Source: Sphingobacterium litopenaei (GTDB lineage: Bacteria; Bacteroidota; Bacteroidia; Sphingobacteriales; Sphingobacteriaceae). Taken from it: a stretch of DNA of 64,000 nt. The stretch spans positions 124,001 through 188,000 of the forward strand of contig NZ_JACOIJ010000004.1 of NCBI RefSeq assembly GCF_014692495.1. Reading direction: 5' to 3'. Position 1 is the stretch's first letter; each line of letters starts with the position of its first letter. The notes beneath the pieces were generated by a model. That model had not been told where the DNA came from. It made no database searches and saw only the letters and a list, made by a program, of their open reading frames with translations. This document shows, one piece after another, positions 7,787 through 16,556 of this stretch. A program made the position numbers and the translations under genes.

Positions 7787-10279
7787 CTAATTTTTAAACT
7801 TCACTTTTATTTCTTTTTGTACTAACCAAGGCGATGAAAGAATAATCCTTCCTTCATTTTCATTGGAATTATTTGCTTTGAAATAAATAATCATACGCCC
7901 TCTGAAAACACGGTGACGATTATCGGTATAACTTGTCATATCCGAATTATTTCCGCCTTCCATGCCCAATAAGCGAATGTTGTGTGTAGATTCAAATGTA
8001 ATTTCATCTTCTGCCAAAAGCACAGGAACACCATTTTCATCTACTAATTGAATTTCAAGCTGACCTACTTCTCCATCTTTCGATATAGTAATTTCATCTC
8101 CTTGCTTGACAAAGATAGACTCTGGTCTTTTGCTTGTTTTGAGTTCTTGTCTGGATATTTCTTTTCCATTGGCATCTAATCCAACTGCCATTAACTCACC
8201 CTCTTGATAAGGAATATCCCAAAATAACACGCCAAACTTACCTTTGTCTGATTTCTTGTCGCCCACAACCTTTCCATTCAATTCAAGATATGCCTGAGCA
8301 GCATTGGTATAACACACAACACGGATCAATTGACCATTTTTGTAGTTCCAGATCGGCCAAGCATCGATTGAAGGTTCTTCATTTTTTCTACGCTCGTTGA
8401 TTTGCAACACAGAAGTGTTATTATCCCAATTAGCACCTTCCAAAGGATAAGTTCCAATATAAACCATCGGCTTGTCTGACCACAAAGATTGTCTGAAATA
8501 ACCTCTTGGTTTGATGTATCCTCCCAGATCTAACAATCCCGAATAAAAACCTCTTGAAGGCCAACGTCCTGATTCTCCTAAATAATCAATCCCTGTCCAC
8601 AGAAATTGTCCAAAAATAAACTCATTATCCGCAACAGCTTTCCATGCTTCCAATTCATGTCTATTTTCACTTCCATAAATCACACGGTTTGGATATTTTT
8701 TATGATCTTCATGGTATTTACCTTCAGTATAATTATATCCTGCAATATCTAATGCTCCAGGATATTCTGTTTCATTAGACATCGCAACACCAGCCAAACC
8801 AGCCGTTACGGGTCTGCTCAAGTCATATTTTTTTACTACTGCTGCTAACTTTTTAGCAATAACACCTAATCGCATCGCATCCGGAGCATCTTTTTTGTAA
8901 CCACCGTAAATTGCTTGTGTAAATCCTTGATTTTTGTCTCCATTTAATATAGGATGCGAATAAGGATCATTTGGATAATCCACTTCGTTACCTATACTCC
9001 AAGCAAAAATTGATAAATGGTTACGGTCTCTTTTGACCATACTAGCTAAATCCTGTTCTCCCCATTTTTCGAAAAAATCATACGTTCCCTGAAAACCTGG
9101 AGTCCCCACATTCCAGCCTTCAAGCCATTTCCTTTTCGGAAATTCCCATTCATCAAAAGCCTCATTCATTACCAATAAGCCCAGTTCATCACACAATTCG
9201 TAGATAATAGGAGATTGTGGATTATGGCTGGTTCTGACCGCGTTAACTCCGATTTCTTTCAAATTTAACAATCTTCTTTTCCACACTTCGCGATAAACTT
9301 CAGCACCTAATACACCTGCATCATGGTGAAAACAGATACCTTTCATTTTCATCCATTTATCATTCAAGGCAAAACCTTTATTGGGATCAAAAGTAAATTT
9401 GCGGAAACCAGTTTTCACAGTCGTGCTGTCTACCAACCTGTCTTTGTCAAAGATTTTAGTTATCAATTGATATAAAACAGGAGATTCTAAAGACCATAGT
9501 TGAGGTTTAGTAACTTTCAATTGCGTTTTGAAAGCGGCTTTATCATTTGCTTTTATGGCATACGAACCATTATTTTTTGCCACAACTTTTCCTTGTGGGT
9601 CTAATAATTCGTACTGTACTTTCACATTTTTTGCTTTGCTAAGTTCATTTACCAAGTTTAATTCTATTTGCAATGTGCCTGCATCTTTATTCAATTCAGG
9701 ATAACAATAAAGCCCCCACAAATCAATATGCAATGGTTCTGATTTCACTAACCACACATCACGATAGATTCCTGATCCAGTATACCAGCGCGAATCTGCA
9801 TCTTGGCTATGATCTACGCGAACAGCAATGACATTTTCTTCACCATATTTTAAGTGAGGAGTCATATCGTACATAAACGATATATAACCATTTGGTCTAT
9901 GTCCTAAAGGCTGTCCATTGATATACACATCGCTACGATTGTAAACACCTTCGAAGTATACAAAAACTTTTTTTCCAGTGTCTTCTTTCGGAATGTTTAC
10001 AACTTTGTAATACCAACCTATTCCGCCAGGCAAATAACCAGTTGCAGAAGCTAAGGAAGGATTCAATGTTTGTTTTACAGTCCAGTCATGTGGCAGATCT
10101 AATCGTTGAAACGAACGATCAAACTGTTGTTGATTCTGTCCATTTTGGATATCATTTAGTTTAAAATACCATCCCTGGTTAATATTTGTTGTTGTTCCAA
10201 AACCAGGTTTAGCGTGTAAAATGTTTGCGAAGCAGCAAAAAAATAAAAAGGTAATTAGTGCATTAAAAAAAGGTTTCAT
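7787..10279 (-). CDS. Glycoside hydrolase family 2 (beta-galactosidase-like)
   Basis: This is an 830-residue secreted enzyme with a signal peptide (MKPFFNALITFLFFCCFANILHA). The order is an N-terminal sugar-binding jelly roll (GGIGWYYKVV, VYFEGVYNRSDVYINGQPLG), an Ig-like linker, a TIM barrel and C-terminal beta domains. The barrel contains AWSIGNEVDYPND (acid/base Glu near residue 430) and VIYGSENRHE (nucleophile Glu near residue 536), plus the NAVRTSHNPQSP signature of GH2. It probably removes terminal beta-galactosyl or related residues (possibly alpha-L-arabinopyranosyl) from side chains; the exact sugar cannot be read from the sequence. Its start overlaps the GH43 stop by one base (TAATG), indicating translational coupling. 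It is the last gene of the operon. Confidence 0.9.
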   Translation of the reverse strand: MKPFFNALITFLFFCCFANILHAKPGFGTTTNINQGWYFKLNDIQNGQNQQQFDRSFQRLDLPHDWTVKQTLNPSLASATGYLPGGIGWYYKVVNIPKEDTGKKVFVYFEGVYNRSDVYINGQPLGHRPNGYISFMYDMTPHLKYGEENVIAVRVDHSQDADSRWYTGSGIYRDVWLVKSEPLHIDLWGLYCYPELNKDAGTLQIELNLVNELSKAKNVKVQYELLDPQGKVVAKNNGSYAIKANDKAAFKTQLKVTKPQLWSLESPVLYQLITKIFDKDRLVDSTTVKTGFRKFTFDPNKGFALNDKWMKMKGICFHHDAGVLGAEVYREVWKRRLLNLKEIGVNAVRTSHNPQSPIIYELCDELGLLVMNEAFDEWEFPKRKWLEGWNVGTPGFQGTYDFFEKWGEQDLASMVKRDRNHLSIFAWSIGNEVDYPNDPYSHPILNGDKNQGFTQAIYGGYKKDAPDAMRLGVIAKKLAAVVKKYDLSRPVTAGLAGVAMSNETEYPGALDIAGYNYTEGKYHEDHKKYPNRVIYGSENRHELEAWKAVADNEFIFGQFLWTGIDYLGESGRWPSRGFYSGLLDLGGYIKPRGYFRQSLWSDKPMVYIGTYPLEGANWDNNTSVLQINERRKNEEPSIDAWPIWNYKNGQLIRVVCYTNAAQAYLELNGKVVGDKKSDKGKFGVLFWDIPYQEGELMAVGLDANGKEISRQELKTSKRPESIFVKQGDEITISKDGEVGQLEIQLVDENGVPVLLAEDEITFESTHNIRLLGMEGGNNSDMTSYTDNRHRVFRGRMIIYFKANNSNENEGRIILSSPWLVQKEIKVKFKN

Positions 10280-12207
10280 TATAGGCTAGGTTTTACTGGT
10301 AAAATATTTCCTTCACTGTCAAAAGTCAATGGATCAATACAAACTTCTCGGTGAAATCCCGCTGCATCTCCCATATGGATACCATTTGGAATGCTAAAAC
10401 GGTGGTAAACAATATACCATTCGTCTTTTCCAGGAACTTGGATCACCGAATTATGACCGGTACCAAAGATACCTCTTGAAGGATCTTTTTGCAATATTTT
10501 ATTGTTTTCTGGAACAATTATTTTGCCGGTAGGTGAATCCGAATAGCCATAACGGACGCTGTAATTTTGGCTTCTTGTATCATCTTCAGACCAGAAGAAA
10601 TAGTATCTACCGTTTCTATAAATTACAAAAGCTCCTTCGCGGAAAGTGCCATTAGGTGTAATGACTTTCATCGTATTTTTCTTAATACGAAGCATGTCCT
10701 TTTCTAATTCTGCGACAGCTAAATAGCCATTACCCCAATATAAATAGCTCTTTCCCGATTTGGGATCATTGAATACAGCCGGATCAATTTCCTGACCACG
10801 ATTGATTCCTTCAGGTTTGAAATCTATCAAAGGTTTTCCGGAATCTTTGAATGGTCCTGTTGGTTCGTCAGCTACTGCAACACCGATCTTCTGCGCTGCG
10901 GTGAAGTAATAGAAATATTTATAGTTTTTGCCTATTTTTTTCTCTGTAATCGTCGGTGCCCAAGCGTTACGGTTGCCCCAAGGCACATCTTTTTTCAAAT
11001 CCAAAATTACACCTTCGTCTTTCCAGTCTTTTAGATTTTCAGAAGAGAAAGTTTTGAAATAATAACCTCCCCAACCGTCAAAACCATCACTGGTTGGATA
11101 TAAGAAGTACTTTTTGTGTTTATGTGAATAGATGATATCTGGGTCTGCATAGTAACCTTCTAAAACTGGATTCTGCGCTTTAGGAATTTCAATACCTTCA
11201 GGTTTACCCCATTTATTGGTCAAGGCGATTAATTCGGATCTAGAAAGAGGAATAATAGAACCATGTCTAGGATGGAAATCCATAGAAATCTTTTGGTCAA
11301 TCAGATGAAATCTATCTAAATCTGTACTTTCACAAAAATCATAACGTCCCTTATGATATACATCATACATCAAAATGTATTTGTCCGAATGATTTAATTT
11401 GAAGATACTTGATCCTTCTACCGCATCACGTGTTTGTTGTTTGTAACCAGGTTGTTCTATCCATTTTCCTGATGTCAAAGAATCTGTAATCGCTAAGCGC
11501 AATCCATTACCATGACCTTCTGTTTTGTAAAACATGTAGAACAATCCATTCTTATTGATGATGTCTCCATCTATACAAGACTTTCCATTCTTTGGAATAA
11601 ATAACGGTTTAGGTTCAGTTTCCAAATCTGTAAAATCAGCATTGGCATAAGAATAATAAATGATATCAGGTCCATCTCCGTGTTTCATCGACCAATAAAC
11701 CATATATTTTCCTACAGCTTCATCATAAATAGTTTGAGGTGCCCAAACACGTTTCAAATCTTCATGGCCTTTGAATCTTTTTTGAATATGAATGTTGGAA
11801 TGTGTCCAGGTCAGCAGGTCTTTTGATTTCAATAAAACCATAGCACGATTGGAATCCCAACCTTTAGATGACGTCATATCCGTCAACACCATGTAGAATG
11901 TTTTATCATCGTGCCCACGTAATACATGCGGATCACGTACACCTCCTGTCAGACTTATTTCGGATGAATTTAAGACAGGTTCATTCTTATTCAAAGCCTT
12001 AAAGTTGTAGCCGTCCGTACTCACAGCATAACAAACGACTTCATTTTCTACTGCATTACCTTTGAAATAGGTAAAAAGGTATCCCACATAATCCTTTTCG
12101 GACGGACCTGATTTGTACTCCTGGGCATTGGTCCCAATACCCATAAATTGAATAACCAAAATGAGTCCCACAATCATTTGGTTCGGTTTAAATTTGATTA
12201 ACTTCAT
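10279..12207 (-). CDS. Tandem-domain GH43 arabinofuranosidase/arabinanase-like protein (paralog 1)
   Basis: This 642-residue secreted protein is built of two GH43-like five-bladed propellers. The N-half has GGVRDPHVLRG, KSCIDGDIINKNG and VEGSSIFKLNHSD. The C-half has YYADPDII, EIDPAVFNDPKSG and FREGAFVIYRNGRYYFFW. In each half the Asp, Asp and Glu at the positions expected for a GH43 triad (base, pKa modulator, acid) are present. The family releases L-arabinose or D-xylose from arabinan, arabinoxylan and related glycans. A closely similar 642-residue paralog is the preceding gene in the operon, 32 nt away, suggesting duplication followed by specialization. I cannot tell whether both propellers are active or which linkage each cuts. 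Confidence 0.88.
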   Translation of the reverse strand: MKLIKFKPNQMIVGLILVIQFMGIGTNAQEYKSGPSEKDYVGYLFTYFKGNAVENEVVCYAVSTDGYNFKALNKNEPVLNSSEISLTGGVRDPHVLRGHDDKTFYMVLTDMTSSKGWDSNRAMVLLKSKDLLTWTHSNIHIQKRFKGHEDLKRVWAPQTIYDEAVGKYMVYWSMKHGDGPDIIYYSYANADFTDLETEPKPLFIPKNGKSCIDGDIINKNGLFYMFYKTEGHGNGLRLAITDSLTSGKWIEQPGYKQQTRDAVEGSSIFKLNHSDKYILMYDVYHKGRYDFCESTDLDRFHLIDQKISMDFHPRHGSIIPLSRSELIALTNKWGKPEGIEIPKAQNPVLEGYYADPDIIYSHKHKKYFLYPTSDGFDGWGGYYFKTFSSENLKDWKDEGVILDLKKDVPWGNRNAWAPTITEKKIGKNYKYFYYFTAAQKIGVAVADEPTGPFKDSGKPLIDFKPEGINRGQEIDPAVFNDPKSGKSYLYWGNGYLAVAELEKDMLRIKKNTMKVITPNGTFREGAFVIYRNGRYYFFWSEDDTRSQNYSVRYGYSDSPTGKIIVPENNKILQKDPSRGIFGTGHNSVIQVPGKDEWYIVYHRFSIPNGIHMGDAAGFHREVCIDPLTFDSEGNILPVKPSL

Positions 12208-12239
12208 AATATTAGTTCAAGCTTTTTATAAAAAGTTTC

Positions 12240-14168
12240 TTATTGTATTCCTTCGGTAGTCATATTGATTCGTTTTATTGTGCCATCATCATTATATTCC
12301 AACAAATCAACACATACGGAGCGACTATAGCTTCCGCCATCTGTCTGAATTCCACCATTGTGATATAAGAAATACCATTTACCTTTGTATTCTACAACGG
12401 ATTGATGATTGGTGTTACTATTTCCAGCAATTTCATTCAAAATACCTTTATATTCATAAGGCCCCTGAATATTATCAGCCATAGCGTAGGCTATTTTTTC
12501 TGGAAATTCAGTAGCATAAGTTAAATAATACTTTCCTTTATATTTATGAATCCATGGCGCCTCTGTAAATGAAAACCCATCGAAATTCACTTGTTTTATT
12601 TCCCCATCAATCTCAATCATATTGTCTTTAAGTTTGGCAAAATAACATTCACGATTACCCCAAAATATCCAGGGGGTACCATCATCATCAATGAATATGG
12701 CGGGATCAATACATGCCCAAGAATGCGTGGAGGCAAAACAGTCTTTGTTGGTTAATAAAGGTTTTCCCAAAGCATCTTTAAAAGGTCCTTCAGGACGATC
12801 CGCTACAGCGACACCTATACCCGTCCAGTTCGTACTGATGTACCAATAATATTTACCATTGCGCTCGGCAACATGTCCAGCAAAAGCATCACCACTTTTT
12901 GCCCATGTAAAATCTTCAATTTTTAATGGAACAGGATATTCTGTCCAAGTTTTCATGTCAGTAGTAGAGTAAACCAACCAATCTTTCATCACGTATCCGC
13001 GCTGACCTCCCGCAAAATCATGCCCCACATACATCCATAAGGTATCTCCTTGGACTAAGGCTGCTGGATCTGCTGTATAATGATGCTGAATGATAGGATT
13101 GCCTTTGGATTTAAATACATAACGATCACCTTTTTCCGTTGGCTGTACTAATTCTGGTAAAACACCTCCCCACTTGCGGTCTAAATTTCTAGCTTCCTCC
13201 TTGGTGATGGAAATAATACTTCCATGTCGAGGATCAAAATTCTTAGTAAAAGCTTCGGGTTTTTCGGTAAAAGTCGCTAAATCTTTACTTCTTTGGAATT
13301 CATAGCGCCCATCTGAATATACATCGTACATCAAAATGTACTCGTCCGAATTATTAAGTTTAAAAATACTAGAGCCTTCTACTTTCGTATTGGTTTTGGC
13401 ATAGCTATCTAAATAACCATCGTTTTCTTGCCAAGGTCCCCATAAGGATTTGCTAGTGGCGACTTTAATTCCATTTTCAAATTCTTTACCGTTAGCATCT
13501 TTTGTATTTCCTTTATAAAAGAAATGATAAATTCCTTTGTCAAAAATAATATCACCATCAATGCCTCCAAATTTAGGGCTAAAAAGCAATTTTGGCTCTG
13601 CTTCAAATCCTGTAAAATCCATATTAGCATAGGCAGCATAAAAATCTAGCTTTTCATTGTGATGATAGCGAACGGTAAAATACACTAAGTATTTACCTTT
13701 CTTTGCATCATAAAATGTCTGCGGAGCCCACACCCATTTTACATTAGCAAATTTCTTAGGATAAGATTTTTCTAAGTTGATAACTTGATGTTTCCAATCC
13801 ACCAGATTGTCCGAATACATCATAACAATACCTGGATTCGTATCCCACCCATCTTTAAACGTTTTCATATCTGTTGCCACAAGATAAAAACCTTTTTCTG
13901 CTCCTCGTAACAAATGCGGATCGCGAATACCACCCGTACTAGCGATAGTATCAGACGAAATAACTGCAAAATTATTGTTTATGGCTTTCCATTTTACGCC
14001 GTCTGAACTTGTTGCAAATCGCAGATGTTCTCGCTTCATCGGATCCGATTTACCTTCAAAATATGCAAATAAATAGCCTGCATAATGTGGCTCTTTATTC
14101 TGCGCATGCGCGTACATATAAGAACCTAAAATCAATAATAGTGGTATTAAAAATTTATTTAGTTTCAT
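12240..14168 (-). CDS. Tandem-domain GH43 arabinofuranosidase/arabinanase-like protein (paralog 2)
   Basis: This secreted protein (signal MKLNKFLIPLLLILGSYMYAHA) has exactly the same length as its downstream neighbour, 642 residues, and the same two-propeller layout. N-half motifs are GGIRDPHLLRG, GGIDGDIIFDKG and VEGSSIFKLNNSDEYILMYD. C-half motifs are HHYTADPAALVQGD, CIDPAIFIDDDGTPWIFWG and FTEAPWIHKYKGKYYLTYA, again supplying an Asp/Asp/Glu set in each half. The C-terminal half differs more from its paralog than the N-terminal half does, so specificity may have diverged there. It probably releases arabinofuranose from arabinan or arabinogalactan side chains (inference from family and operon). 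Confidence 0.88.
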   Translation of the reverse strand: MKLNKFLIPLLLILGSYMYAHAQNKEPHYAGYLFAYFEGKSDPMKREHLRFATSSDGVKWKAINNNFAVISSDTIASTGGIRDPHLLRGAEKGFYLVATDMKTFKDGWDTNPGIVMMYSDNLVDWKHQVINLEKSYPKKFANVKWVWAPQTFYDAKKGKYLVYFTVRYHHNEKLDFYAAYANMDFTGFEAEPKLLFSPKFGGIDGDIIFDKGIYHFFYKGNTKDANGKEFENGIKVATSKSLWGPWQENDGYLDSYAKTNTKVEGSSIFKLNNSDEYILMYDVYSDGRYEFQRSKDLATFTEKPEAFTKNFDPRHGSIISITKEEARNLDRKWGGVLPELVQPTEKGDRYVFKSKGNPIIQHHYTADPAALVQGDTLWMYVGHDFAGGQRGYVMKDWLVYSTTDMKTWTEYPVPLKIEDFTWAKSGDAFAGHVAERNGKYYWYISTNWTGIGVAVADRPEGPFKDALGKPLLTNKDCFASTHSWACIDPAIFIDDDGTPWIFWGNRECYFAKLKDNMIEIDGEIKQVNFDGFSFTEAPWIHKYKGKYYLTYATEFPEKIAYAMADNIQGPYEYKGILNEIAGNSNTNHQSVVEYKGKWYFLYHNGGIQTDGGSYSRSVCVDLLEYNDDGTIKRINMTTEGIQ

Positions 14169-14193
14169 GATTGGTAGTATGTATTTCGATTAC

Positions 14194-16554
14194 TTAATCG
14201 AACTTTTGAGCTAATAATCTAACTTCTTTAATTTTCGGCACTGAAATATTTCCCTTAGCTTGTAATGTAACTTTTATTTTATCGTCAATTTGCGGCAGCA
14301 CATAATAGCGACCATTTTCTTTTTGCTCATCAACTTTTAAAATCTGACCATCCACAAGCACATTATAATCTTTATTATTACCTTCCAAGTCCGAAATCCA
14401 TAGATACTTCGCTCGTTTATTTCTATTGGTCAATTGATAAGAAAACCAACCTGTTGCATTACGCCATTGCACCCCATTATCCGAACCAATAGTAGACTGA
14501 TCATACTGTATACCATGATCGGATTCTGACTGTTGCTGTCCACATTGAATATGATCCACTGTCAATGCATTTATACGTCTTTGGTAATCATCACGCTCGT
14601 ACTTCACTAATTTTTGTTCCAACTCACTGCTTGACTCTACTTTGGGCCAATAAATAATATATCGGCTGTCATGCAGTTGATAAAAAGGAATTAATTCCAT
14701 TTGGGTTGGTTGATTTTTCACTTGAAGACTATTCAACTGGAAGCGTAGATCACGAGGTGAAACCATTTCAACATGCTCTTCTAAAGTAGAAGCCTGCGAA
14801 ACCAAATGCGGTATTTCGGTCATGGAAACTTGATCTCCTTTAGCAATATGCCCTCCGCGGCTATCATCAGCCAACAAGCCTAACATTCTGCTTGTATCTG
14901 TTTTTGCTGCCAATACCACTGGACCATATCGAAATGCATAATATGGAGAATGATCTGGTAACTGCTCTACATTTACTTCTACTGGAAATTCAATTTCTAC
15001 TTTATCATTATTTTTCCACTTACGATTTACCATAAAATAGCCTAAATCGTCTTTAGAAGATTTAAAGCTTTTGCCATTAACCTTTACGGTTAAGCTTTCA
15101 TTTTTCACCCAACTAGGGTATCTGATTTTCAAAGCAAAATCCTGCGATTTCTTTGTTTTGATTGCTAATGTTGATTTGCCTTCTTTAGGGAAAACAGTAC
15201 TTTGAATCACTTGTAAACCTTTCTCCTGCCAATTCAATTCAGAAGCCACAAAAAGATTCACAAATAATTCTTTATCGCGATGGGCGTAAATAAGTTCACC
15301 GTATTTACTATGGTTCTCAATTCCAGACCCCACACAACACCAAAAACTGGTATGAGGCTGCGAATACACACGATAATGTGAAGGACGCATCGAAGTAAAG
15401 TATACCAGACCGCCATGCTCTGGGTGTTGAGAGGAAAGAATATGATTATACATGGCACGTTCATAATAATCTACAAACTTGCTATCACCGTCCGACTGGA
15501 AAAATTGCGTGCTTAGCTTCATCATATTGTAGGTATTGCACGTTTCGGGACCTTCAATATTTGACATCATATTCGAAAAATCCGTCGAAGGGTGAAAATG
15601 CTCACTGGCACTATTACCACCAATAGCTACCGAACGCTTATTGACAACGGTCTCCCAGAAAAAACGAGCACCATCATCCCAATCCTTCTTACCCTCCAAG
15701 TCCGCAATACGTTTGGCACCTATGATTTTAGGAATCTGCGTATTGGCATGCTTTCCGGTCAATTCATCTTTGTGAGCCACTAGAGGATTTAAAATCTGCA
15801 AATGCGTAAATTTTTCTGCCAATTGCATATATCGTGGATCATTAGCAATGACTGCAGCATCAGCTAATACTTCATTCAATCCACCGTGCTCACTGCGCAA
15901 CATATCTTGTATTTGCTCATCAGACAAACCACTTACCAGATCTACTCCCCAATTGGTGAGCTTGATCAGCATATCCTTTGCGTCTTCGCGTCCTGCCAAC
16001 GTATAGGCATCTCGAAGGCCAGCATATATTTTGTGAATATTGTAAAGCGGAACCCAACGTCCATTGAGGTCAAAACCTCCAGCTCTTATCTTTCCCTGTT
16101 TTACATCAGCCCAAAATTCTTGACTTCTTGGCACTCCTCCAATATATCCTGTACCTAGATTGTCCTGACATCTTTTTAGTTCTTTTAGGACATAATCCAG
16201 TTTCTCATAGGCCGCTTGATCTCCTGTAGCCGCATACAGCAACGCCAAAGCAGATACATAATGACCTCCAATATGACCATCCAAACCAGAATTTTCCCAA
16301 TTAGTATAACTTGGTTTTTTAGGAGTAAGACCTGTTTCTCTTAAATAAGGAGCCAATAAACGATCAGCATCTAATTCCAGCACATATCGTTTATTAAGAT
16401 TCTGCGCATGCAGAAATAAGTCATCTTTTAACCTTACGTCCGATAATTTAAACAAAGAAATGGATGGGCTATTTTGCTGTGCCTGTGCTGTTGTGGATAA
16501 GACTAAAGCAGTAGCAACAGCAATGATTTTATTTCTGCATACAAATCTTTTCAT
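14194..16554 (-). CDS. GH127/GH146-type beta-L-arabinofuranosidase
   Basis: This 786-residue secreted protein (signal ending TTAQAQ) belongs to the former DUF1680 group. The zinc-thiolate active-site signature is visible: GPETCNTYNMMKLS (Glu and Cys near residues 335-338) and FWCCVGSGIENHSKYGE (Cys pair near 405-407). Established biochemistry of the family (HypBA1 for GH127, BT0349 for GH146) uses these residues to hydrolyse beta-L-arabinofuranosides, as found in hydroxyproline-linked arabino-oligosaccharides and some pectins. The length with an added C-terminal beta domain fits GH146 somewhat better than the roughly 660-residue GH127 type. It lies between GH51 and GH43 genes, which remove alpha-linked arabinose. 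Confidence 0.88.
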   Translation of the reverse strand: MKRFVCRNKIIAVATALVLSTTAQAQQNSPSISLFKLSDVRLKDDLFLHAQNLNKRYVLELDADRLLAPYLRETGLTPKKPSYTNWENSGLDGHIGGHYVSALALLYAATGDQAAYEKLDYVLKELKRCQDNLGTGYIGGVPRSQEFWADVKQGKIRAGGFDLNGRWVPLYNIHKIYAGLRDAYTLAGREDAKDMLIKLTNWGVDLVSGLSDEQIQDMLRSEHGGLNEVLADAAVIANDPRYMQLAEKFTHLQILNPLVAHKDELTGKHANTQIPKIIGAKRIADLEGKKDWDDGARFFWETVVNKRSVAIGGNSASEHFHPSTDFSNMMSNIEGPETCNTYNMMKLSTQFFQSDGDSKFVDYYERAMYNHILSSQHPEHGGLVYFTSMRPSHYRVYSQPHTSFWCCVGSGIENHSKYGELIYAHRDKELFVNLFVASELNWQEKGLQVIQSTVFPKEGKSTLAIKTKKSQDFALKIRYPSWVKNESLTVKVNGKSFKSSKDDLGYFMVNRKWKNNDKVEIEFPVEVNVEQLPDHSPYYAFRYGPVVLAAKTDTSRMLGLLADDSRGGHIAKGDQVSMTEIPHLVSQASTLEEHVEMVSPRDLRFQLNSLQVKNQPTQMELIPFYQLHDSRYIIYWPKVESSSELEQKLVKYERDDYQRRINALTVDHIQCGQQQSESDHGIQYDQSTIGSDNGVQWRNATGWFSYQLTNRNKRAKYLWISDLEGNNKDYNVLVDGQILKVDEQKENGRYYVLPQIDDKIKVTLQAKGNISVPKIKEVRLLAQKFD

Positions 16555-16556
16555 GG

